Origin: Desulfocarbo indianensis | GTDB taxonomy: Bacteria; Desulfobacterota; Desulfarculia; Desulfarculales; Desulfarculaceae | Length of the DNA: 47,886 nt | Direction: 5' to 3' | NCBI GenBank assembly: GCA_001184205.1 | Contig: LBMP01000011.1 | Location: 1 to 47,886 of the forward strand | Shown: piece by piece, positions 34,289 through 41,151 of the stretch | Position numbering within the stretch: position 1 is the first letter of the stretch | Layout: the number at the start of each line of letters is the position of its first letter | Made by a program: the position numbers and the translations under genes | The notes under the pieces: model-generated | What the model saw: the letters and a program-made list of their open reading frames with translations, nothing else | What the model was told of the DNA's origin: nothing | Databases searched by the model: none

Positions 34289-34574
34289 GAATGCAATCCT
34301 CCCCTGCTGCAAATGGGCCCGGCTTTGGGTGCTGTAGAGGCTTTCCACGCGCCGCGCCTGGGCGGGCGGCGCATGAACAGCCGCCCCTAAGAATGCCAGA
34401 ACTATGTTTTATAGTCGAATTTTAATGAGCAAGCTCGACAGGGGAGGGGGAACGGCCCGGCGGCGCGGCGATGGCTGGCGCGCGGCCGGGCCATGGTAAA
34501 AGCAGGACCGTGGCGGCCGTTAGGCGTCCGAGGAGAGGGTCGTTGGGCGGGCAAAACCTTATAGGGAGGCGCTC
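34289..34574. promoter_or_regulatory. Probable promoter region of the activase operon
   Basis: No gene is visible in these 286 bases. A less GC-rich patch around 34400-34435 contains a minus-strand TATAAA (plus-strand TTTATA near 34408-34413), which could be a -10 element, but a good -35 at 16-18 bases is lacking. A sigma-54-like TGGCA motif nearby does not keep the needed GC partner. Confidence 0.3.
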
Positions 34575-34781
34575 TTAGTCAACGCGGATTACTTTGACGT
34601 TCTTGCCCACCCACTCCATGGGCAGGTATACGCGGCCGGAGTTTCCGCTTTGCTTTACCTCCTTTTCGATCATTTCCTCGCCGTAAACCTCGAATTTGGC
34701 CTGGCGGAAGAACTCCCCGGAGTTCATGGCGGCGTTTAACCTGTTTGAGGTCAGGCTGGCTTCTTTCAGAACGGGGCGCAT
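34575..34781 (-). CDS. DUF2080-type (transposon-encoded-like) small protein, copy 1
   Basis: This 68-residue protein ends in a conserved AbrB/SpoVT-like stretch, FEVYGEEMIEKEVKQSGNSG followed by RVYLPMEWVGKNVKVIRVD. It resembles the DUF2080 family, called putative transposon-encoded proteins and best known in Archaea. The family has a swapped-hairpin-like fold and may bind DNA; function is unknown. It is nearly identical over 40 residues to a second copy at 35735-35938, which differs in the N-terminal part. ATG at 34781 has AAGGTG about 9 bases upstream. It lies in an AT-rich, likely acquired region. Confidence 0.75.
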   Translation of the reverse strand: MRPVLKEASLTSNRLNAAMNSGEFFRQAKFEVYGEEMIEKEVKQSGNSGRVYLPMEWVGKNVKVIRVD

Positions 34782-35273
34782 GAGATTTACACCTTTATCG
34801 TATTCAGCCAGGGCCAGCGCTTATCTGCTCCTGGTTGTCGCCATTGGCGGAGCCAATGATATATGAGGTCGTTGGTAGGCTATAAAACAATTACAAAATA
34901 ACTGTAAAATAGCTATAATGTAATTCTACAAGGCCTGCAAAATAAAATCAAGCTAAAAAAAGCATATCAATATATGTATAGCTATAAGGCTATAAGCAAT
35001 ATTATCGAGATGTTGCCAGCGGTGGGTTTGCGCCGGGCGGAGCGGCGGGCGCTGAGCCGGGCAAAGCAAGGGTGGTTCTTTGGTATTGGATCGGCTGACC
35101 AGGAAGCATAGTTAAATTCCGGGGAGGCGGCGAAAAAGAATCAGGCGGCGCGCCGACCAAATAAAACCAGGGCTGGCTTTAGTGCCAGCCCCCGGCTTGT
35201 CGCGGCGATTTCGGGCGTTTTGGCTAATTCCGGAAAGCTCTTGCGCGGCCGCGGCCAAACACGGCGTCGGGCT
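34782..35273. other. AT-rich intergenic island with promoter-like elements
   Basis: About 490 bases without a gene. The stretch 34855-35010 is strikingly AT-rich compared with the GC-rich window and holds repeated CTATAA-type hexamers. On the minus strand at least two sigma-70-like pairs fit (TTTACA-17-TTATAG and TTGCAG-17-TATAGC), which could drive the small gene at 34781. A short inverted repeat ATTGGC-GGA-GCCAAT (34843-34857) lies between them and the gene. The right end holds the terminator at 35157-35191. Confidence 0.55.
35157..35191 (-). terminator. Rho-independent terminator for the acetyltransferase gene
   Basis: GGGCTGGC (35170-35177) pairs perfectly with GCCAGCCC (35184-35191) around a TTTAGT loop. 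On the minus strand the hairpin is followed by TGGTTTTATTTGG. It lies about 80 bases downstream of the 35274-35708 acetyltransferase gene. Confidence 0.8.
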
Positions 35274-35708
35274 TTAATCGTCCCTCAAGGTGAGCTGAAG
35301 GTTGATGTAGGGGCTGCGGTCGAAGCCCATGTTCTTGAAGAAAGCCAGCATATCGCCGGAATCCCACATGACCGAGGTGAGCACGTCCCGCACGCCTTGC
35401 GCCCTGAAATGCCTGAGCAATTCCTCGGCCAGCGCGCGCCCGATGCCGGCGCCCATGTTTTCCGGGGCCACCCCCACCATCTCCAGCCAGCCGGAAATCT
35501 CGGCGCCGAAACCGCCCACCTTGACCTCGCCGAAGATGAAGCCCATCACCTTGCCCTCGTTTTCGGCCACGATGCCCGGCAGATGCTTGTTGCCGACGTG
35601 TTGGGCCAGCATCTCGCGCCAGTTATCGCTGACGGGGGCGCGGGTGATCCTCTCCTGAATTTTGATCACCGCGGCTAGATCCTCATTGGTCATGGGGCGT
35701 AGTTTCAC
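35274..35708 (-). CDS. GNAT-family N-acetyltransferase
   Basis: This 144-residue protein is a GNAT acetyltransferase. The acetyl-CoA-binding motif A appears as VAPENMGAGIGRALAEELL (about 77-95), with the pyrophosphate-binding loop corresponding to GAGIGR, and the C-terminal strand-helix FFKNMGF. Substrate cannot be told from sequence. The start is a GTG at 35708, which gives the usual GNAT opening MKLRPMT and has GAGG about 9 bases upstream. It lies between the two DUF2080 copies on the same strand and is followed by a terminator, so it may share the copy-2 promoter. Confidence 0.87.
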   Translation of the reverse strand: MKLRPMTNEDLAAVIKIQERITRAPVSDNWREMLAQHVGNKHLPGIVAENEGKVMGFIFGEVKVGGFGAEISGWLEMVGVAPENMGAGIGRALAEELLRHFRAQGVRDVLTSVMWDSGDMLAFFKNMGFDRSPYINLQLTLRDD

Positions 35709-35734
35709 GGCCTTATCCCTCGCTAACTTTTGGA

Positions 35735-35938
35735 TTAATCAATGCGGATTATTTTAACGTTCTTACCCACCCACTCGGGGGGCAGGTAGACCCGGCCGGA
35801 GTTTCCGCTTTGCTTCACCTCCTTTTCGATCATCTCCTCGCCATAAACCTCGAATTTGGCCTTGCGGCGCATTTCCTGGGCAGAGGAGGCGTCTTCCTTT
35901 TCAGGAGGCGGATTGTCTGTCTTCTGGGTCATATCCAT
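35735..35938 (-). CDS. DUF2080-type (transposon-encoded-like) small protein, copy 2
   Basis: This 67-residue paralogue of the 34575-34781 protein shares the C-terminal 40 residues almost exactly (FEVYGEEMIEKEVKQSGNSG, then RVYLPPEWVGKNVKIIRID), with P replacing M in the second block. The N-terminal 26 residues are unrelated and Glu/Lys/Ser-rich. The DNA is also highly similar in the shared region, indicating recent duplication. The ATG at 35938 has AAGG about 10 bases upstream; another ATG lies 2 codons later. It is 26 bases upstream of the acetyltransferase gene. Confidence 0.78.
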   Translation of the reverse strand: MDMTQKTDNPPPEKEDASSAQEMRRKAKFEVYGEEMIEKEVKQSGNSGRVYLPPEWVGKNVKIIRID

Positions 35939-36061
35939 GATGCATTCGCCTTGCGCTTAATTCGGCCGGGTTGGTTCAAGCTTCCCGATTTTTTCCCGCC
36001 ATCAGTATGCCGGACCGGCAATGCTATTGCTACATTTTAACTGGATTATAGTTACAATGTG

Positions 36062-36091
36062 ACAATAGGGGTGGCCGGCTGGCTTTGTCAA
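36062..36091 (-). promoter_or_regulatory. Sigma-70-like promoter for the DUF2080 copy 2 gene
   Basis: On the minus strand a consensus TTGACA (plus-strand 36086-36091) is followed after 18 bases by TATTGT (36062-36067). Transcription would start near 36055 and run into the 35938 gene. The surrounding stretch is AT-rich, unlike most of the window. Confidence 0.5.
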
Positions 36092-36101
36092 TAAAAAAGT
36101 A

Positions 36102-36866
36102 TTACCCGGTCCAATAGCGGTCGGGATCAAAACGTCTAATAATGTCCAATTCTTGGCTTGAAGGCTTCGGGGTGGTTGCCACTTGGGGGGCGGCGGTCAG
36201 CTCCCAGCCGGTTTCCGCGCACACTTGCTCCAGAGTGGCTTGGGGGTGAAGCTGGGTGAGGCAGGCCCGGCCTTGGGGGAAGCGGAACACCCCCAGGGAG
36301 GTGATGAGGGCTTCCGGCCCGCCTCGGGGAAGCCCCTGCCCGGCCCGCCAGGCCGGGCCGGCCTGGGGGCCCTCGCCCCAGCCGGGGGAAGTGATGAAAT
36401 CCACCCTGGGCACCAGGCGGCGGCGTTCGTGGGTCATCACGATGAGGGTGCGCTGGGCCAGGCTGGCCAGATCGGCGCCGCCCCCCGAGCCGGGCAGGCG
36501 CACCATGCCCTTGGCGGTGTTGACCTGATGGGTGTTCACGTTGCCGTGGATATCCACCTGGGCCCCGCCGATGAATCCCACCCCCACCCGGCCGCCCGAG
36601 AGCAGGGTCATCACCTCGTTCAGTTCGCAAAGGCGCATGGCGCTGGTCTGATTGGGCGGGTCGCCCATGGTGATGATGGGGCCGGTGGCCGGCGTGTCCC
36701 TTATCACCCCGTTTTCAAACAGGCCCACCGCGTTGGGCGCGTGGGTGGATTTGGCCAGGAGAAAAGCCAAAAGGGGCAGACGCATGCCCACGAAGACCAC
36801 GTCGTGGTCCTTTATCTCGCGGGCCGCCGCGCTGACCATGATGTCGCCTGGTGAATAGCGGGTCAT
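36102..36866 (-). CDS. Glutaconate-type CoA-transferase beta subunit (GctB-like)
   Basis: This 254-residue protein is the beta subunit of a two-subunit acyl-CoA transferase of the glutaconate/3-oxoacid type. Conserved blocks are SPGDIMVSAAAREI, VFVGMRLPLLAFLLAK, the GxGGAQVDIHGNVN segment and the PGSGGGADLA loop. The catalytic glutamate of this enzyme class lies in the GctB-type subunit, but the aligned residue (near the FENGVI segment) cannot be fixed by eye. The ATG at 36866 is chosen because conserved sequence begins just after it; the frame is open 35 codons further upstream. Its partner alpha subunit is 4.3 kb away at 41152. Confidence 0.85.
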   Translation of the reverse strand: MTRYSPGDIMVSAAAREIKDHDVVFVGMRLPLLAFLLAKSTHAPNAVGLFENGVIRDTPATGPIITMGDPPNQTSAMRLCELNEVMTLLSGGRVGVGFIGGAQVDIHGNVNTHQVNTAKGMVRLPGSGGGADLASLAQRTLIVMTHERRRLVPRVDFITSPGWGEGPQAGPAWRAGQGLPRGGPEALITSLGVFRFPQGRACLTQLHPQATLEQVCAETGWELTAAPQVATTPKPSSQELDIIRRFDPDRYWTG

Positions 36867-36949
36867 GGGATTCAATAAAGCATAAACCAGCCGGGATTTG
36901 CCAGCGTTTAAAATTGAAGCATGGCTGGGTTTAGTCGATAGGGTCGGCT

Positions 36950-36986
36950 GGCGCGCCGGCCGCCCGCTCATGACGGCCGGCGCGCC
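36950..36986. repeat. Perfect 13-bp inverted repeat with 11-base loop
   Basis: GGCGCGCCGGCCG (36950-36962) and CGGCCGGCGCGCC (36974-36986) are perfect complements separated by 11 bases. It lies 10 bases past the stop of the Cache-domain gene and before the CoA-transferase beta gene. No T-run follows on the minus strand, so it is a strong structure rather than a textbook terminator; it may stop or slow transcription or protect an mRNA end. Confidence 0.75.
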
Positions 36987-36996
36987 AAGCGGCTGG

Positions 36997-37518
36997 CTAA
37001 TCCAGATAAACGCCGGTTCCGATGAAATAATCCGTTCCCGGAATGGGCTCCACGTAGCCCATCTTGGCGTGCTCGCCCTTGTCGCCGGGCTTGATCCACC
37101 AGTACTCCACGAATCCGCCGCCTTGCTTGGACTTTTCGGCCAGGAGGCGTATCACGTAGTTGCCCTTGCTGTCTTTGTAATCCTTGAGGTCTTTGCCCAC
37201 CAGGTCTTTTTGGGTGGCGTGGGCTATGTTCACGCATTTCAGGTCATAGGCGTAAAAATAGCCGGAGTTGTCGGGATAAAAACGGATGGGGTCGATGTAG
37301 CGCTGGATCAGCTTGATGCGCTCCTGGGCGTTGGGCAGGTCCTTGACCAAAGCGGCCAAACCCACGGCGGCGGCGTGCACCACGGTTTTCGCCTCTTTTT
37401 TGGCGCAGTCCAGTTTGCCGCCGGCCATGGCCGGGCTGGCCAGGATAAGCCCCAGCATGATCGCTGCCACTATCAACACGAGTTTTCCGCTGTCACTGAA
37501 TCTAGCTTTGCACATCAT
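36997..37518 (-). CDS. Periplasmic single-Cache (sCache_2-like) domain protein
   Basis: This 173-residue protein has a clear signal peptide (core VLIVAAIMLGLILAS about 14-28, A-M-A site about 31). The mature part looks like one Cache sensor domain of the sCache_2 type: N-terminal helix, then FYPDNSGYFYAYDLKCVNIAH, the DLVGKDLKDYKDSKGNYVI block and the C-terminal YVEPIPGTDYFIGTGVYLD. Cache domains are usually the ligand-binding part of receptors or kinases; this one has no transmembrane or effector part. The ATG at 37518 has AAGGAG 7 bases upstream and is directly followed by a second ATG. It could be a periplasmic sensor or binding protein for an external receptor. Confidence 0.85.
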   Translation of the reverse strand: MMCKARFSDSGKLVLIVAAIMLGLILASPAMAGGKLDCAKKEAKTVVHAAAVGLAALVKDLPNAQERIKLIQRYIDPIRFYPDNSGYFYAYDLKCVNIAHATQKDLVGKDLKDYKDSKGNYVIRLLAEKSKQGGGFVEYWWIKPGDKGEHAKMGYVEPIPGTDYFIGTGVYLD

Positions 37519-38401
37519 GAACAAACTCCTTGGTTGCTGTGAGAATCTTGTGGCTACTCCCGTTAGACTAATCCGTTCCGCCGCGATGCGCCAGGGGATA
37601 AAAAGCCCTGGCGCCGGCCGGCGCGCTCCCATGACCGGCCATGCCGGGCCGGGCGACTAACTCCACGCCACGCCATGTTAATTGGCTTGAAACCGGCCAG
37701 TCAACCAGGGATGCGCTCGGGCCCTGCCGCGGGGGAGGCGCGGGAGCCGCCGCCGACGGCGGCAGGGCGGGCGGATATATGCGCCAGGAGCGGCCCGGGG
37801 GCCGTTGATAACCGGCGGCGCTCAAGGCAAAAACTTTCCCGAGGCGGTCATTTTAGCCGCGTGGGGCCGGCCTTCGTTGTCGAATCCCCGTGGAAGGCTT
37901 TCGCCCTAACCGGCTCAATTGATTGGCTAAGCCTTAATTTAATAAAATTAGTGGGGGTTTGGAGCCTTTTTTGCATGATTGGAGGTGGGTTTACAGAAGA
38001 CGGCTACTCATCCAGTGAAAGCCATGGCGGGTAGGTCCGGGTTTGGGATGGAATCCGGTGTTTACCCCTTAAACCTCCCGGCCCCGCCTTTAAAGCCATG
38101 CGCGGCGTTATACCGTTGGCCGGAGCCCGCCATGATCCTAGAGCCCCATCCTTTGCTCCCCAGGCAGGAAATAGACTTGCCGCCCGCCGACGCCCCAGTC
38201 ATGCCGCCTCTCCGGCCCGTTCGGCCGCCTTCAGGTATTCACCGCAAACAGCGCGAACTATTGGCAATACGCGCCGGCGGCCGGCTTTGGGCAGGCCGCC
38301 GGCGAGCCCCGGCAACCCCCAGCGGATAAAGGAGAACGCCTATGGAATAGCCTGTGGTCTGCGATCAAGGAAGATAGCAGTAACTTCATGGAGGATAGCA
38401 A
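37519..38401. other. Long intergenic region rich in inverted repeats
   Basis: About 880 bases without a supportable gene. It holds a 9-bp inverted repeat GCGCCAGGG/CCCTGGCGC with an A-rich loop (37588-37614), a 14-bp GC palindrome (37611-37624), an AT-rich patch (about 37915-37955) and an 11-bp inverted repeat CGCCGGCGGCC (38272-38304). Some open frames exist but their composition and lack of ribosome sites argue against coding. Confidence 0.5.
38272..38304. repeat. Perfect 11-bp inverted repeat with 11-base loop
   Basis: CGCCGGCGGCC (38272-38282) and GGCCGCCGGCG (38294-38304) are exact complements around an 11-base loop. It lies about 100 bases upstream of the EF-hand gene, within its leader or upstream region. 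Its role is unknown. Confidence 0.6.
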
Positions 38402-39280
38402 ATGGACATCACTGGAATTGGCTATGGCTCCGCATATGCGTATCAGGGAGGTTGGAGCCAACGCTCCACCAACGATATCAGCCAGCTGATAGCCTCCCAG
38501 ATCGCGGAGGCGGACGCCGACGGCGACGGCGCGCTGAGCCTGGAAGAGAGCCAAGCGCCCGCCGAGTTGTTCAACCAGGCCGATACGGACGGGGACGGTT
38601 TTCTCTCCGAGTCCGAATTATTGGCCATGATGCAAAAGGTCAGAAGCGAGGGGCCGCCTCAGGGCCTGGATGAAGGCGGGCAGCCGCCGCAGATGCCCTC
38701 TGCGGAAGAAATGGCGGCGCGCATCATCGAAGAGCATGACGCCGATGGCGACGGCGCGCTGAGCGCGGAGGAGAGCGAAAGCCCCGCCGAGATGTTCAGC
38801 GCGGCCGACGCGGACGGCGATGGCCTGGTCACCGAGGATGAGCTGGTGGCCATGATGGAAAACATGAAGCCCGAGGGTCCGCCGCAAGGCGAAGGCATGC
38901 AGCAGGCCCCGGAGGCCGCCTCCGTGGCGACCATGGCGGCCAGCCTCATGGAAGACAATGACGAGGACGGCGACGGCTCGCTGAGCGTCAGCGAGGCCTC
39001 CACCTCGGAAGAGGTCTTCGACGCCATGGACACCAATGAGGACGGGGTGGTCAGCCAGGCCGAGCTGGAAGCGGCCCTGGGGAACATCCTGAACGTCATG
39101 CAGGGAAGCGGGCTCGGCTTCGGGGCCCAGGCGGTCAACGCCGCCGGCGGCATGGCCGCCTATCAGGAGGAAATGGAACGGCTAATCCTGAGCGCCTTGA
39201 CCGGCGGTGACACGGAAGACGTCACCGAGCAAAGCGTCACGGGATCGCAGCAGTATGAAGAGGTGGATCTGACCGTCTGA
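38402..39280 (+). CDS. EF-hand Ca2+-binding protein with six calcium loops in three tandem units
   Basis: This 292-residue acidic protein has six EF-hand loops, each 12 residues: 38-49, 61-72, 113-124, 136-147, 187-198 and 210-221. Each reads D-x-D-x-D-G with a final E, except that the fifth has DEDGDG and the sixth DTNEDG. The loops come in pairs 23 residues apart and the pairs repeat every 74-75 residues, an internal triplication. There is no signal peptide or membrane segment; the first 25 residues are Gly/Tyr/Ser-rich. Calcium buffering or signalling is likely. The ATG has GGAGG 7 bases upstream. A strong terminator follows, so it is monocistronic. Confidence 0.92.
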   Translation: MDITGIGYGSAYAYQGGWSQRSTNDISQLIASQIAEADADGDGALSLEESQAPAELFNQADTDGDGFLSESELLAMMQKVRSEGPPQGLDEGGQPPQMPSAEEMAARIIEEHDADGDGALSAEESESPAEMFSAADADGDGLVTEDELVAMMENMKPEGPPQGEGMQQAPEAASVATMAASLMEDNDEDGDGSLSVSEASTSEEVFDAMDTNEDGVVSQAELEAALGNILNVMQGSGLGFGAQAVNAAGGMAAYQEEMERLILSALTGGDTEDVTEQSVTGSQQYEEVDLTV

Positions 39281-39300
39281 TTATGTTGCGACGGGTTCCT

Positions 39301-39340
39301 CGGGAGCGCGCCGGTACGACTTCCCGGCGCGCTCCCGTTT
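39301..39340 (+). terminator. Rho-independent terminator after the EF-hand gene
   Basis: A perfect 14-bp stem CGGGAGCGCGCCGG (39301-39314) with CCGGCGCGCTCCCG (39324-39337) is followed by TTTCCGTTC. It starts 20 bases past the EF-hand stop and also lies before the convergent acetyltransferase, whose transcription ends nearby. Confidence 0.85.
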
Positions 39341-39412
39341 CCGTTCAAATTTGGCGGCGCCGGTTGGCGGCCAAATTAGGGCGGGGGGAGCGAGATATCC
39401 CGGCCGCCGCCA

Positions 39413-39886
39413 TTATAGGGCGGGCGGCTTTGACCGTACTTTTCTCAAGAAAACCTGGCTGAGGGAGGGCGAAACCTCTTGCGTCTGGAAAGGCAGGTAG
39501 CCTTGCCGGCGGTAGAAGCTTAAGTTGCGCTGGCTGCGTGAGCCGGTGAAAAGCTCGTAACATTGGGCTTGGGGGAACTCGGCCTCGATGGCGGCCATCA
39601 GGGCCCGGCCCAGGCCTTGGCCCTGGGCTTTAGGGTGGACCATGAGCCTGCCTATTTGGCAGACGCCGCCCTCGTGCCGGGCCCGCACCGAACCCAGGAT
39701 GGGGCCGCTAACCACCGCCTTGAGAATGACGCCCTGCTCGAATTCCGCTGCCAGCTCGGCCAGGGTCTGGGTCAGGGGCGGGATGTTGTAATCGCCATAG
39801 ATTTCAGCCTCGCTCAAGAACGCCAGTTTTTGCAGGGCCAGTATCTCTGGCGCGTCGCTGGGCTTGGCGCGGGATATTTTTATCAT
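39413..39886 (-). CDS. GNAT-family N-acetyltransferase
   Basis: This 157-residue protein has the GNAT motif A around LMVHPKAQGQGLGRALM (about 81-97), with the Q-G-x-G-R acetyl-CoA loop, and the C-terminal NLSFYRRQGY segment. Opening residues MIKISRAKPSDAPEILALQK are typical. The substrate is unknown. The ATG at 39886 has AGGG 4 bases upstream. It overlaps nothing and lies 42 bases downstream of the zinc-ribbon gene's stop on the same strand, so it may share that transcript. Confidence 0.88.
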   Translation of the reverse strand: MIKISRAKPSDAPEILALQKLAFLSEAEIYGDYNIPPLTQTLAELAAEFEQGVILKAVVSGPILGSVRARHEGGVCQIGRLMVHPKAQGQGLGRALMAAIEAEFPQAQCYELFTGSRSQRNLSFYRRQGYLPFQTQEVSPSLSQVFLRKVRSKPPAL

Positions 39887-39928
39887 GGAGCCCTGTTGAA
39901 ACCGCCGGCCTTGGCAGGCCGCATGGGT

Positions 39929-40123
39929 TCAGTCGTTTTCCTGTTTGATCACCGAATAGGTTTCCTTCAGCCTGCGCATGAAACCGGCCGAGTCGTTTTT
40001 ATAGTGCGGCTTGAGCGAGTCGGGATGGATCATCTCCAGGCAGCAGCCCTCGCACAGAGGCGCGCCTTTATATTCTCTTGCCTCGCCGGGCTCCAGAGGC
40101 CGGCCGCATTGCGAGCAAGGCAT
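39929..40123 (-). CDS. Small zinc-ribbon-like protein (64 residues)
   Basis: This 64-residue protein starts MPCSQCGRPL and continues with GAPLCEGCCLEM, giving two Cys pairs (C3/C6 and C24/C27) that could form a LIM- or ribbon-like zinc site. The rest is a basic helix (FMRRLKETYSVIKQ). Function is unknown. ATG at 40123 has AGGAAAGG upstream. It lies about 42 bases downstream of the radical SAM gene and could be its partner. Confidence 0.78.
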   Translation of the reverse strand: MPCSQCGRPLEPGEAREYKGAPLCEGCCLEMIHPDSLKPHYKNDSAGFMRRLKETYSVIKQEND

Positions 40124-40165
40124 AACGCCGCCTTTCCTGGCGCGGGCGAGCGCCGCGTCATGCCG

Positions 40166-41065
40166 TCAGTCCTCCAGCCCGTATACCTGCCTGGGCGTCA
40201 AATGCCCGGGATAAGAATCCAAGAGGGTTTTGCGGGCCAGAAAACAGAGATGGCACTCGTCCACGTAGGCGTCTTCATGGGGCAGGTCGTATTGGCGCAC
40301 CAACTCGGCCGGGCCTCCCCGCGATAGCGGCCCGCAGACTGGATGCTCCTGGGGACGATAGTCCCGGACCATTTCGGCCAAGGGCCGCTCCCACAGGTTG
40401 CCCATGCTTATGCCCTGGCAGATGTGCACGTTGCCAAAGCAATCCAGGTGCACCCTCCCGGGATCGGCCAACTCCTCGTGGGGGCATTCCACCAGTTCGC
40501 GCCAGTCCTTCAGGGGCAGTCCCTGGGTGAGCTTTTCCGCCGCCCGGCCCCTGAACATGGCTCCCCCGCCTATGACCGGCGCGCCTTTTTCCACTCCTTC
40601 GCCCGGAGCCGACAGGGCGGGCGGGCTTATGCAGATGGCCCCCGAGCCGACGCCCAGCTTTTGCGCCGCGGCCAGGGCCCGCCTGGCCGGGTTGTCTTCG
40701 CCCTCGGCGTGGAAGGAATCGTCGCTCATGCTCAGGTAGTCCACCCCCGCCTCCATGAGGGGCCGCAGCCAGAGCTGGGCGTCCTCCGGGCAGGTCGCCA
40801 GGTAAGCGTTGGTCACCAGGCCCACCCGGAAGCCCATCTCATGGGCGGCCTTTACGGAGTGGACCAGCAAGGGGAAGAAGAGCAGCGGCTCGCCGCCTTC
40901 GAAGCACACGCCCTTGACCGTGCCGGTCTCTCGGGCCTGGGCCAGAACCCGCCCCACCTGGGCCAGGGTGAAGGTGCCCTGGGAGCGCGGGCTGCAATAA
41001 AGAAAGCAGTGATCGCACTCGTAATTGCAGGTGTAGGTGAGGAGGAAATGTATTTCTTGCAGCAT
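40166..41065 (-). CDS. Radical SAM protein of unknown specificity
   Basis: This 299-residue protein has the radical SAM [4Fe-4S] motif C13-x3-C17-x2-C20 (CNYECDHC) and the SAM-binding GGEP motif (FEGGEPLL). A C-terminal cysteine region (HLDCFGNVHICQG and DECHLC) may hold an auxiliary cluster, as in SPASM-like enzymes. The substrate cannot be predicted; peptide-modifying and heme/cofactor maturases share this pattern. GAGAGG lies 6 bases before the ATG at 41065. It follows the CoA-transferase alpha gene on the same strand after 86 bases, and is followed by the small zinc-ribbon protein. Confidence 0.85.
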   Translation of the reverse strand: MLQEIHFLLTYTCNYECDHCFLYCSPRSQGTFTLAQVGRVLAQARETGTVKGVCFEGGEPLLFFPLLVHSVKAAHEMGFRVGLVTNAYLATCPEDAQLWLRPLMEAGVDYLSMSDDSFHAEGEDNPARRALAAAQKLGVGSGAICISPPALSAPGEGVEKGAPVIGGGAMFRGRAAEKLTQGLPLKDWRELVECPHEELADPGRVHLDCFGNVHICQGISMGNLWERPLAEMVRDYRPQEHPVCGPLSRGGPAELVRQYDLPHEDAYVDECHLCFLARKTLLDSYPGHLTPRQVYGLED

Positions 41066-41151
41066 GTCCGCCTCTCGTCTGAATACGGAGCGCGCGGCAG
41101 GCGGCCGGCCCTAAAAGAGCTTACGGTTCAGGATAAAGCTTTTTTGCCATC

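Noticed and set aside
34381-34440. Sigma-54 promoter upstream of the activase operon
   Set aside because: A TGGCA half-site is present but the GC of the -12 element is at the wrong distance, so the match does not exceed chance.
37979-38673. Open frames upstream of and overlapping the start of the EF-hand gene
   Set aside because: They lack ribosome sites, are Arg/Pro-rich by composition, and one overlaps the well-supported EF-hand gene in another frame.
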